Origin: Candidatus Caribbeanibacter nitroreducens
Lineage (GTDB): Bacteria > Gemmatimonadota > Gemmatimonadetes > Palauibacterales > Palauibacteraceae
Assembly (NCBI GenBank): GCA_947581645.1
Contig: CANPVF010000165.1
Location: 1-46,640 of the forward strand
Direction: 5' to 3'
Length of the DNA stretch: 46,640 bases
This document shows positions 31,835-40,669 of this stretch, one piece after another; position 1 is the first letter of the stretch; the number at the start of each line of letters is the position of its first letter. The notes under the pieces are model-generated. The model was not told the DNA's origin. It searched no databases and was given only the letters and a program-made list of their open reading frames with translations. The translations under genes were made by a program, and so were the position numbers.

Positions 31835-33490
31835 CTACTGCTTCTTGTTCGGGCGCAGGCCCTGCCTGCCGTCCGGCGCCATCTTCTGAATTCGCTCCAG
31901 CATCTTCAGGTCGTTCTCGATTCTCCTGTCGACGCTGGCGGCATCGTTCCACTGGACGGAGGGAGCGGCGCCTCCGGCCTCGCCTCCGAAGGTGTAGATC
32001 TCCTTCTGGAGCACCTCCAGCTCGGAGCCCGGCACCGGCATGTGAATGGGCGTTCCGCTCACCAGCGCACCCCAGCCACGGTCGTGCGCCCAGGCCAGAC
32101 CGGCCGAGACCTGGAAGACCTCGACGCCCCACTCGTACTGGAGAGCGTCCATCAGATCGCCGCAGGACCCGTCGGCGTTCTGCGGCACGCAGGAGTTGGA
32201 ATCCGGCACGCCGTTGGCCGTCACCTCGGGCAGTCCGCCGTTGGCGGTGCGGGTCTGGTTGATGATGTCCGCCGCCTGCCCGGGACTGCCCGTGCGCATG
32301 AGCGCCTCCGCCTTCAGCAGGTTCATCTCGGTCACGGTCATCTCGGGGACCATGCCCGTCCAGCAGAAGTTGCAGGAGAAGGCGTACGCCGCGTACCGCG
32401 TGTCCACGTAATGGGACCGGTGGTACGTCCCCCGCACCGGCGGGTGCGGAATGGCGTCCAGGTACTGGAAGTACCCGCCCGTGGCCGAGTCCGAGGGAGC
32501 CGGGAAGCGCTGATCCGGCGTCTGGATGTCGATGGGCGTCCTGTCGGCCACGGGCGTCGACATCCGGGTCTCGTACGCCCCGGAGGTGTCGGCCGGCCCG
32601 ATCTGGCGGTAGTCCACGCGGGACCAGCCGGGGTAGTTGGAACCGAGCGTCTTGATGCCGGACCACCAGCCGTCGGAGGCCGCCCCGTCGACCATCAGGT
32701 CGCTCTGGATGCCCTGATCCACGTGGTCGATCACGCCCTGCCAGTCCACGTTCGCCCGCTCGTCGGGCGACCTGGCCACCGCGGCCATGAAGCGCGCCCG
32801 GTAGGAGTGGGCGATCCGCGCCAGCTCGGAGCTGCTCCGCTCGGCACCGTTGATCCACGGCGAGGCGGGCAGCGTGAAGGTGTTGTTCTCGGAGAGCTGG
32901 ATCGCCTGGTCCAGGTAGCTCAGGGCCTGGTTCATCACCTCGCCGTAGGGGCGGAGCTCCGGCGTGCCCTCGGTGAGGTTCACCGTCTCGTCCACGATGG
33001 CCGCCTGGTCGTAGATCATGGCCAGGAAGCCGTGGCAGACGCCCTGTACGAAGCGTCCGAAGGCACGGGCTCTCGTCTCGTTGTCCAGGCTCACCTCACC
33101 CTCGATGGCCTTGAAGCCGTCGGAGACGGCGGCCAGGGCTGCGTAGCAGCCGGTCCAGGCGAACTCGTTGGAGAAGGCGTAGGTGAAGGACGGACTGTTG
33201 TTGAAGGCGTCACGCGGCTCGGACCCCTGGGAGCGCATGGCGAAGTTGCCCCACGAGGAGGTGGTCTGGTCGGCCATGACGCTGAGCATGTTCCCCGGCG
33301 AGTACTGCTGCGCCGGCTGGAAGTAGCTCTTGTAGGAGCTCGCGATCAGCGACTCCACGTCCCCGGCCGTGGCCAGCGCCCGGTCGGCGTCCGGCTCGTT
33401 CGGGTTGTTGACGTCGAGGTCGTCGCAGGCGCCCAGGAGCAGTGCTGCCCCTGCGACGCCGGCGACGGCCATCGTTCGTAGAGTTCTCAT
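31835..33490 (-). CDS. susD: SusD/RagB-like nutrient-binding outer-membrane lipoprotein
   Basis: The protein is about 551 residues with signal peptide and lipobox LLLGAC (Cys22). SusD-type helical features appear as VESLIASSYKSYFQPAQQYS and in the C-terminal part PGQAADIINQTRTANGGLP and WAHDRGWGALVSG. It sits on the cell surface as lid for the SusC channel encoded 72 bases upstream. ATG 33490 (MRTLRTMAVAG) is chosen; an earlier GTG at 33514 adds eight hydrophilic residues. No polysaccharide-degrading enzyme, regulator or sulfatase gene is near, so the ligand, glycan or peptide, is unknown. Confidence 0.92.
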   Translation of the reverse strand: MRTLRTMAVAGVAGAALLLGACDDLDVNNPNEPDADRALATAGDVESLIASSYKSYFQPAQQYSPGNMLSVMADQTTSSWGNFAMRSQGSEPRDAFNNSPSFTYAFSNEFAWTGCYAALAAVSDGFKAIEGEVSLDNETRARAFGRFVQGVCHGFLAMIYDQAAIVDETVNLTEGTPELRPYGEVMNQALSYLDQAIQLSENNTFTLPASPWINGAERSSSELARIAHSYRARFMAAVARSPDERANVDWQGVIDHVDQGIQSDLMVDGAASDGWWSGIKTLGSNYPGWSRVDYRQIGPADTSGAYETRMSTPVADRTPIDIQTPDQRFPAPSDSATGGYFQYLDAIPHPPVRGTYHRSHYVDTRYAAYAFSCNFCWTGMVPEMTVTEMNLLKAEALMRTGSPGQAADIINQTRTANGGLPEVTANGVPDSNSCVPQNADGSCGDLMDALQYEWGVEVFQVSAGLAWAHDRGWGALVSGTPIHMPVPGSELEVLQKEIYTFGGEAGGAAPSVQWNDAASVDRRIENDLKMLERIQKMAPDGRQGLRPNKKQ

Positions 33491-33562
33491 GTTTATGTCC
33501 CGTTCGTTATTCACTGCGTCGTGGTCTCCGGGCGAGCGAGATCGTCGGGCGCTCGCTCCCGA

Positions 33563-36500
33563 TCAGAAGACCACCTCGACTCCCGCGGTGAGCGTGCGGT
33601 AGTTCGGGTAGTTGAAGTCGTCGAAGCGGTTGACCGCGGACGAGCCGGCCTGACCGCCGCCCTGGCCCACCTCGGGGTCGAAGCCCGTGTAGTCGGTCCA
33701 GGTGAAGACGTTGCGCCCGATGAGGTTCAGGCTCAGGCGCTCGACGTTGCCCCCGAACGCGCTCTGCAGGAAGCTGCCCGGGAAGCTGTAGGTGATGCTC
33801 AGCTCCCTGAGCTTCAGGTACGAGCCGTCCTCGACGAACTCGCTGTTGGACGAGTTGGTGTCGTAGAGCGTGGCGTAGTAGCCGATGGGCTTCTTGAGAC
33901 CCTCGGGCTTGCCCGTCTGGTCCAGGAAGCCGTGCCGGCGCTCACGGTAGCCCCACTGCCGGGTCAGGTTATAGACGTCGTTCCCGACGGTGGCGTCGAA
34001 GAGGCCGTAGACGCTGAAGTTGTTCCAGTTGATCGAGTTCGACCAGCTGACCGTGAACTCGGGCTGGGTGTTCCCGATGGAGAGGAACTCCTCCTGCTCC
34101 CCGTCACCGTCGGTGTCCTCCACGGCGCGGACCGGCATGCCCCAGCTGTAGTCGTTGCCGTTCACGGTGCCGGCCGTGCCCCAGAGATCGTTGGCGAGGC
34201 CGTCGCGGTAGGAGTTGCCCTCCCCGACCCAGACGAGGTAGCCGTCGTCGTTCACCTCGAACTGGCTGCAGGAGGTGCCCTCCGGCAGGCCGTCGCAACT
34301 GGTCGCCCAGCGCGTGCCGTAGAAGGTCCCGAAGACCTCACCCTCGCGGTTGTAGAAGCGGTTCTCGGGCCCCCACCTGTACGGCGGCCGGTTGAAATCG
34401 GTGATCTTCTGGGTGGTGCGGGAGCCGGTGACCGACGTCCTCCAGCTGAACTCGGAGGTCTGGACCGGCGTGGCCTCGAGGCTGGCCTCCCAGGTCTTCG
34501 CCTCGAGTGTGCCGGCGTTCTGCCACTGACTGGTGAAGCCGGCGAAGGCCGGAAGCGGCACGTCCAGGATCTGGTCCTCGGTCTCGGACCGCGCGTGCAC
34601 CACTTCCAGGGCCACCTTGTCGAACAGCGTCATGTTGACGCCGTACTCCTGCTCCTTCGAGAACTCGGGCTTCAGGTTCTTGTTCCCGAGGTTGCTCGGG
34701 GAGACGCTTCCGCCCGATCCCACGCTGTACGTCTCGTACTGGGCGTAGTAGTTGGGTCGACCGCCGGCAGTGCCGTAGGACGCGCGGAGCTTGAAGTTCG
34801 TGATGGCGTCCTCGAACGGCCACCAGTTCTCCTCGGAGACGAGGTAGGCGCCGCTTCCGCGGTAGTAGGTCTGCCACCGCTCCTCGGGCCCGAAGAGGGA
34901 GCTCCCGTCACGCCGGACCAGGAGGTCGACGATGTACTTCCCGTCGTACTCCCAGTTGGAGATCAGGAAGTAGCCGTGGGAGACGATCTCCCGCGTCTCG
35001 TCTTCGATCGCGAAGTTGTCCGTCAGGGTGCCCAGCGAGGGCGTCTGCTCGACGGCGAAGTTGTTCCCGCTGGCGAAGACCTGGTCGAAGTTCTGGTCCT
35101 CGTACAGGTAGCGGACCCGGGTCCTCGTCACGAAGTCGCCCAGGGACTTGTTGATGCCCGCCGTGACGCTGGCGTTGATCGCCTCGTCCGTCCAGTTGTT
35201 GCGGGCCAGCTCGCCGGGCGTCGTGCCGTCGATGTCCTTGTAGCCCTTCGGCAGCAGCTCGGAGCGGCGACGGTGCGTCCGGTCGTAGCTGAAGTTCCCG
35301 TCGACGTTGAACCAGCTGGTGGGCGACCAGGTGAACTGGCCGTTCCCCATCACCCGCTGGCGCTTGTTGATGAATTCGGCGTTGCGGACGATGTAGATCG
35401 GGTTCGGCTCGTTGGAGAGCGGATCGGGCTGGATCACCAGCGACCCGTCCGCGGCCTCCTCCAGCAGGTTCGCCTTCGGCGACATGAAGGTGAGCGAGAA
35501 GAGCGGATTCGTCGGCGTACTCGTGATGTCGTCCTGCTCGGACGAGGAGTAGAACCCGCTCATCTGGAAGTCGAACTCCTGCGAGGGGCTCGAGCCGACG
35601 TTCAGGCGGACGTTCTTCCGGTCGTATCCGCCCGTGTTCTTGATGACCCCGTCCTCGCTGAAGTTCTCGGCGGAGGCCCGGAAGTTGGTCTCCCCGAAGC
35701 GACCGGAGGCGGCCAGGTACGTGGTGATCGTGTTACCGGGATCGAAGAATCGATCCAGGTTGTCGAAGGTCTCTCCCGGCCACGGGTTGTCGGCGAAGAC
35801 CTGCGCCTCGCTCGGACCGTCCAGGACGAGGCCGCTGCCGTACTCGATGTCGTTGCCTGCCCCGTCCACGAACGAGTTCCCCGACTCGTTCATGGCGTAG
35901 TAGTGGTGGTCCAGCAGAGGAATCTCGTTCGGCAACTGGTTGGTGCCGTACTCCTGCCGGACGGTCAGGTCGAAGCTCCCCTCGTCCATCTCGGCGCCGC
36001 TCCTGGTCGTGATCTGCACGACACCGTTGGCGGCACGCGAGCCGTACATGGACGCGGCCGCGGCCCCCTTGACCACCTCGATGTTCTTGATGTCCTGGCT
36101 GTTGATGTCGGACAGGGTGGCGTTGTCCGACTGGATCACGCCGTCGATCACGATGAGGGGGCCCTGCGTCCGTCCGGACGCGTTGATGCTGGTGGCTCCC
36201 CGCAGCTGGATCGACGCCTCTTCGCCGGGGAGTCCGGAGCCCTGGACGATCTGGGCGCCGGCCACGCGACCCTGGAGCATGGACGAGACGTTGTTCGAGG
36301 ACGTCTCGACCTCGTCGAAGCTCACCTGGTCCACGCTGAAGGGCAGCTTGGCCTGGGGCGTCTCACCGGCGACTCCCGTGACGACGACCTCCTGCAGCTT
36401 CAGCGCCGTCTGCGACAGCTGGAAGTCGGCGGTGGATGCCTGACCCGCGGAGACGTTCACCGTCCGCGAGGCCGTCTGGTAACCGATCAGACGGACCCGG

Positions 36501-36754
36501 ACGGTCTGCTGGCCGGTGGGGACTCCCTCCAGCCGATAGCTCCCGTCCTGGGAAGTGAGCGTCCCGAGGTTGGTGCCCCGGATGAAGACCTGCGCGCCGG
36601 AGATGGGCTCTCCATTCCCGGCGTCGGTCACGGTGCCCGTCACGGCACCCTGCTGTGCGGAAGCGGGGGACGCTCCGAAGAGGAGCCAGGCGGCGGCGAC
36701 TACCGCACCCAGCCCGAATCCACGGCTTCGTCCCCGAAGTAGCGACGAAATCAT
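33563..36754 (-). CDS. susC: SusC/RagA-like TonB-linked outer-membrane receptor
   Basis: The 1063-residue protein has a signal peptide (about 1-34, ending SASAQ). It continues with a carboxypeptidase-like regulatory domain (GAVTGTVTDAGNGEPISGAQ, about 36-110). The plug follows (LKLQEVVVTG TonB box-like, then IQLRGATSINASG and IKNIEVVKGAAAASMYGSRA), then a long beta-barrel ending AGVEVVF. It imports bulky substrates with TonB energy. ATG 36754 has AGGAGG seven bases upstream. The 248-base region before it contains a direct repeat, CTGAAGGC, near 36846-36868, but no clear regulator site. SusD is downstream. Confidence 0.96.
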   Translation of the reverse strand: MISSLLRGRSRGFGLGAVVAAAWLLFGASPASAQQGAVTGTVTDAGNGEPISGAQVFIRGTNLGTLTSQDGSYRLEGVPTGQQTVRVRLIGYQTASRTVNVSAGQASTADFQLSQTALKLQEVVVTGVAGETPQAKLPFSVDQVSFDEVETSSNNVSSMLQGRVAGAQIVQGSGLPGEEASIQLRGATSINASGRTQGPLIVIDGVIQSDNATLSDINSQDIKNIEVVKGAAAASMYGSRAANGVVQITTRSGAEMDEGSFDLTVRQEYGTNQLPNEIPLLDHHYYAMNESGNSFVDGAGNDIEYGSGLVLDGPSEAQVFADNPWPGETFDNLDRFFDPGNTITTYLAASGRFGETNFRASAENFSEDGVIKNTGGYDRKNVRLNVGSSPSQEFDFQMSGFYSSSEQDDITSTPTNPLFSLTFMSPKANLLEEAADGSLVIQPDPLSNEPNPIYIVRNAEFINKRQRVMGNGQFTWSPTSWFNVDGNFSYDRTHRRRSELLPKGYKDIDGTTPGELARNNWTDEAINASVTAGINKSLGDFVTRTRVRYLYEDQNFDQVFASGNNFAVEQTPSLGTLTDNFAIEDETREIVSHGYFLISNWEYDGKYIVDLLVRRDGSSLFGPEERWQTYYRGSGAYLVSEENWWPFEDAITNFKLRASYGTAGGRPNYYAQYETYSVGSGGSVSPSNLGNKNLKPEFSKEQEYGVNMTLFDKVALEVVHARSETEDQILDVPLPAFAGFTSQWQNAGTLEAKTWEASLEATPVQTSEFSWRTSVTGSRTTQKITDFNRPPYRWGPENRFYNREGEVFGTFYGTRWATSCDGLPEGTSCSQFEVNDDGYLVWVGEGNSYRDGLANDLWGTAGTVNGNDYSWGMPVRAVEDTDGDGEQEEFLSIGNTQPEFTVSWSNSINWNNFSVYGLFDATVGNDVYNLTRQWGYRERRHGFLDQTGKPEGLKKPIGYYATLYDTNSSNSEFVEDGSYLKLRELSITYSFPGSFLQSAFGGNVERLSLNLIGRNVFTWTDYTGFDPEVGQGGGQAGSSAVNRFDDFNYPNYRTLTAGVEVVF

Positions 36755-37002
36755 CGATCACCCTCCTGTCGGCTGCTACTCGGGCTAGCGTCGGCTCCGA
36801 ACGCCCCGTCTGAGCGAGGGTCCGGGCCATGAGAATCTGTGGTCCGTCTGAAGGCCGTATCTGAAGGCCTCCTGCTCTCGTTGCCAGCTCGTTACATGGC
36901 GTCGCGCGAGATCGCGCTGGGAGGCGTCGAGAGCTATGCGCCACCCTACCGGGGCGCTCGGAACGCGTCAAGGGCGCTCCGTGCCCCGTCTCGGGCGATG
37001 TC

Positions 37003-38223
37003 TCACCCGCGAATCCGAATACGGGCGAAGTCTCGCTTCCCGCGCTGGAGCAGGTACTCGCCCGGCTCCAGCTGGAGGTCGTCGTCCTCGACCACCTCTC
37101 CGTCCACCCGGACCCCCCCCTGCTCGAGCAGGCGGAGCGCCTTCGAGGTCGACGGTACGAGCTGCGTATCTTGCAACGCGTAGCCGATCCATCGCGTTCC
37201 GGAGTCCGGATCGGCGTCGACCTCGTATTCGGGGACGTCCTCAGGAACACCCCCGTGACGATGCACCCGATCGAAGGCCTCCTCCGCGTCCTCGGCCTCC
37301 TTCGACGAGTGGTAGCGGGCGACGATGCGGCGGGCGAGCCACCGCTTCACGGCCAGCGGGTCGTCCCCGGCCTCGCTGATCCGCTCCTCCCGCTCCTCGG
37401 GCCCCGTCTCCACCGCCAGCCGGATCCACTCGGGCAGCAGATGATCGGGGATCGACATGGTCCGCCCGAACATCTCCCCCGGCTCCATCGAGAGGCCGAT
37501 GTAGTTGTCGTAGGTCTTCGACATCTTCCGCTCGCCGTCGGTGCCCCGGAGGAGCGGCATGATCAGGCACACCTGGGGATCCTGGCCGGCACGCTCCTGG
37601 AGGGTGCGGGCCAGCAGCAGGTTGAAGCGCTGGTCCGTGCCGCCCAGCTCCACGTCGGCGTCGAGCTCCACCGAGTCGTAGCCCTGCATGATCGGATAGA
37701 CGAACTCGTGCAGGGAGATGGGGCGGCTCTCCTCGTAGCGGGTGGCGAAGTCGTCCCGCTCCAGCATGCGGGCCACGGTCACCCGGGAGGTGAGCTCCAG
37801 CACGTCCTCGAGGCCGAGCTCCGCCAGCCACCGGCTGTTCTGCCGGATCACGGTCTCCTCCGGGTCCAGGATGCTGAAGACCTGCTCCCGGTAGGTGGCG
37901 AGGTTCTCCCGGACCTCCTCCTCGCTGAGCACGGGCCGGGTCTCGTCCTGTCCCGACGGGTCGCCGATGCGGGCGGTGAAGTCGCCGATGACGAAGACCA
38001 CGCGGTGTCCCATCTCCTGGAAGGTCCGGAGCTTGTGGAGGGAGACGGCGTGGCCGATGTGCAGGTCCGGCCGGGTGGGATCGAAGCCCTGCTTCACGGT
38101 GAGCGGTGTGCCCGTGGACCGCGATCTCTCCAGCTTCTGTTCGAGCTCCTCCTCCGGGATCGCCTCCTCGGCTCCCTGGAGGATCCGGTCCATCTGCTCT
38201 CGTACGCGGGGAAACTCTATCAT
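37003..38223 (-). CDS. tyrS: tyrosine--tRNA ligase
   Basis: The 406-residue protein is class I TyrS. HIGH appears in DLHIGHAVSLHKL, the KMSKS-type motif is KMSKTYDNYIGL, and Gln/Asp substrate residues lie in SVELDADVELGGTDQRFNLL. A C-terminal S4 RNA-binding domain ends GEYLLQRGKRDFARI. The KMSKT and the YPIMQGYDSVE region fit the TyrZ-like branch (the longer-spaced group). ATG 38223 starts MIEFPRVREQMDRI; an extended frame to 38271 is less likely. It is divergent from the penicillin-binding protein gene, with 158 bases between them. Confidence 0.95.
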   Translation of the reverse strand: MIEFPRVREQMDRILQGAEEAIPEEELEQKLERSRSTGTPLTVKQGFDPTRPDLHIGHAVSLHKLRTFQEMGHRVVFVIGDFTARIGDPSGQDETRPVLSEEEVRENLATYREQVFSILDPEETVIRQNSRWLAELGLEDVLELTSRVTVARMLERDDFATRYEESRPISLHEFVYPIMQGYDSVELDADVELGGTDQRFNLLLARTLQERAGQDPQVCLIMPLLRGTDGERKMSKTYDNYIGLSMEPGEMFGRTMSIPDHLLPEWIRLAVETGPEEREERISEAGDDPLAVKRWLARRIVARYHSSKEAEDAEEAFDRVHRHGGVPEDVPEYEVDADPDSGTRWIGYALQDTQLVPSTSKALRLLEQGGVRVDGEVVEDDDLQLEPGEYLLQRGKRDFARIRIRG

Positions 38224-38381
38224 TCCTGACCAGTACCAAGTGTGGCTGACCCGCCCCAACTCCGGCGGCACGAACGAAGACCGCGGCGCGAGTTCCGGCC
38301 GCGGGCGCCGCGAACCTAGGCCCCTCCAACTCGTGCAATCAAGGCTGAGATCGAGCCGTCTCCCGTCCCCTCCGGCCGCGG

Positions 38382-40631
38382 ATGGACGCCATGTTCGAGT
38401 CTAGCCGCCGCTCCCGACGGGGACGGGACCGGGGGCTCCTGAAGCGGGCCGCGGAGCGGGTGTCGGGTTTCCTCTCGGGGGCCGCTGAGTGGTTCCGCCG
38501 GCTCCGGAACGCGAGCTGGGAACGGATGGGGCCGCGCGGCCGGCGGCGGGTCGGCGTCGCGGTCCTCACTGCCGCGGGGCTGGGCGCCGGGCTGGCGTGG
38601 GGCACGTGGACGAACGTCTGCTCCGACTGTCCCTCCATCGCCCAGATCTACGCCTTCGAGGCCAAGGAAGCGACGCGAGTCTACGCCCGGGACGGCACCC
38701 TCCTGGCGGACTTCGCCACGGAGAGGCGCACGGTCGTCCGCTACGACTCCCTCCCGGCCTTCGTGCCCCAGGCGTTCGTGGCCATCGAGGACCGCCGGTT
38801 CTGGGACCACGGCGGCGTGGACCTGATGCGCACCTTCCGGGCGGGCCTCGCCTTCCTGGTCCAGGGCTACGACGCGCCGGGGGCCAGCACCATCACCCAG
38901 CAGCTGGCCGGCAACATGTTCTCCGGCGCGGTGAACCGCCGGGTGATCACGATCCGGCGGAAGCTGAAGGAGATGCGCGTGGCCCTGGATCTGGAGCAGG
39001 CGTACACGAAGGAGGAGATCCTCGCCGCCTACCTGAACCAGATCAACTTCGGCTCCGGCCACTACGGCATCCAGAGCGCCTCCCACTACTACTTCAACAA
39101 GACGGCGGGCCAGCTGAATCTGGCCGAGGCCGCCCTCCTGGCGGCCCTTCCCCGGGCTCCCGCCACGTACCACCCCTACCGGAACCCGGAGCGGGCCCTC
39201 CAGCGGCGGAACCTTGTCCTGGAGCTCATGGCCGACCAGGGCAAGATCAACCGGCGGCAGGCGGAGGCGGCCAAGGCGGCACCCCTGGGCCTCCAGCGCG
39301 GCGAGTCGCGGGCCAGCCGGGCGCCGTACTTCGTGGAGTGGGTGCGGCGGCGGCTCATGGAGCGCTACGGACAGGAGATCTACGAGGCCGGATACCGGGT
39401 CCACACGACCCTGGACCCGGAGCTGCAGGCGGTGGCCGACTCCGCGATCCACGCCCGGCTCCGGTGGGTGGAGGAGCAGGGCGGCTACCGGGCCCCCACC
39501 TACGCGGAGACGCGGAGCTGGCCCGAGGAGCGGCTCGAGGGGGACCGGATGCCCTACGTGCAGGGCGCCTTCATCGCCATGGATCCCCGGACCGGCGACG
39601 TCCGGGCCCTGATCGGGGGACGGGACTACGAGGACTCCGAGTTCAACCGCGCCACCCAGGCGCGCCGACAGCCCGGCTCCGTCTTCAAGGGCTTCGTCTA
39701 CACCTCGGCCCTGGCCAACGGGATCCCGGCCTCGGAGATCATCTACGACACGTCCGTCGAGTTCGTGATGTCGGACAGCACGATCTACGCGCCGAAGAAC
39801 TTCGGCGGCGAGTTCCACGGCCCCATGACCGTGCGGGAGGCGCTGTACCGCTCCATCAACGTGGTGGCGGTGAAGGTGGGCGAGCGGGTGGGATACGAGA
39901 CCATCGCCCAGTACGCCCGGCGGATGGGCCTCGAGACGCCGATCCCCCGGGTCCCCTCCATGCCCATCGGCTCGGCGTCGGTGATCCCCATCCAGATCGC
40001 CGAGGCCTATTCCACCTTCGCCACGCTGGGTTTGAAGGCCGAGCCCCGGCTCATCGAGCGGGTGGAGACCAAGGGCGGCCGGGTGCTGTACGAGAGCGGG
40101 ATCCAGCGGGAGCGGGTGCTGGAGGAGCCCGTGGCCTGGCTCATGAACTCCATGCTGCAGGACGTGGTGAACCGGGGCACCGGCTACGTGCTCCGGTCCA
40201 GCGGCCTGCCCCGCACGGTGCCGGCGGCGGGCAAGACGGGCACGACCAACGAGGCCACCAACGCGTGGTTCGTGGGCTTCACCCCGGAGCTGCTCACCAC
40301 CACATGGATCGGCTTCGACGAGCCGCAGCGGCTGCACGTCAACGCCACCGGGGGACGCGACGCGGCGCCGGTGGCGGCCGCCGTCCTCAACTGGTACTAC
40401 GGCCGGAACCCGCCGCCGGCCGACTGGCAGCGCCCGGCCGGGCTGGACTCGGCCCGGGTGGACCGCGGCACCGGTCTCCTCTCCACCCGGTGGTGCCCCT
40501 CGGACGCCGTCTACACGGAGTACTTTCTGCCGGGCACGGAGCCGGTGGAATCGTGCAGCCTCCACGGCCCGTGGAACGAGGGCGAGGGACGGAGCTTCGA
40601 CCCCGACACGCTGATGGACGACGGCCGCTGA
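38382..40631 (+). CDS. bifunctional penicillin-binding protein 1A
   Basis: The 749-residue protein has a basic cytoplasmic N-terminus, one membrane anchor (about 57-76), and a GT51 glycosyltransferase domain with EDRRFWDHGG (136-145) and GASTITQQLAGN. The transpeptidase has Ser433 and Lys436 in GSVFKGF, Ser491 in SINVV, and Lys618 in AGKTGTTNEATN. It polymerises and cross-links peptidoglycan in the periplasm. The C-terminal part has a cysteine pair (WCPSD and ESCSLHG) that could form a disulfide. ATG 38382 (MDAMFESSRR) and the nearby ATG 38391 are both possible starts, with weak SD. Confidence 0.95.
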   Translation: MDAMFESSRRSRRGRDRGLLKRAAERVSGFLSGAAEWFRRLRNASWERMGPRGRRRVGVAVLTAAGLGAGLAWGTWTNVCSDCPSIAQIYAFEAKEATRVYARDGTLLADFATERRTVVRYDSLPAFVPQAFVAIEDRRFWDHGGVDLMRTFRAGLAFLVQGYDAPGASTITQQLAGNMFSGAVNRRVITIRRKLKEMRVALDLEQAYTKEEILAAYLNQINFGSGHYGIQSASHYYFNKTAGQLNLAEAALLAALPRAPATYHPYRNPERALQRRNLVLELMADQGKINRRQAEAAKAAPLGLQRGESRASRAPYFVEWVRRRLMERYGQEIYEAGYRVHTTLDPELQAVADSAIHARLRWVEEQGGYRAPTYAETRSWPEERLEGDRMPYVQGAFIAMDPRTGDVRALIGGRDYEDSEFNRATQARRQPGSVFKGFVYTSALANGIPASEIIYDTSVEFVMSDSTIYAPKNFGGEFHGPMTVREALYRSINVVAVKVGERVGYETIAQYARRMGLETPIPRVPSMPIGSASVIPIQIAEAYSTFATLGLKAEPRLIERVETKGGRVLYESGIQRERVLEEPVAWLMNSMLQDVVNRGTGYVLRSSGLPRTVPAAGKTGTTNEATNAWFVGFTPELLTTTWIGFDEPQRLHVNATGGRDAAPVAAAVLNWYYGRNPPPADWQRPAGLDSARVDRGTGLLSTRWCPSDAVYTEYFLPGTEPVESCSLHGPWNEGEGRSFDPDTLMDDGR

Positions 40632-40639
40632 CCCGCCCG

Positions 40640-40669
40640 GAGCGTCGGTCCCGAGACGGGGCGACGCTC
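40640..40669. terminator. hairpin between convergent PBP1A and thymidine phosphorylase genes
   Basis: GAGCGTCG (40640-40647) pairs with CGACGCTC (40662-40669) around a 14-base loop. It lies nine bases after the PBP1A stop and covers the end of the convergent phosphorylase gene. No U-tract follows on either side, so strength as an intrinsic terminator is doubtful. Confidence 0.45.

Noticed and set aside
33521-36742. 1073-codon open frame on the plus strand opposite the SusC gene
   Set aside because: It is an antisense shadow produced by high GC: its composition is Val/Leu/Gly/Asp/Arg-rich without any recognisable domain, while the minus strand encodes a complete SusC receptor.
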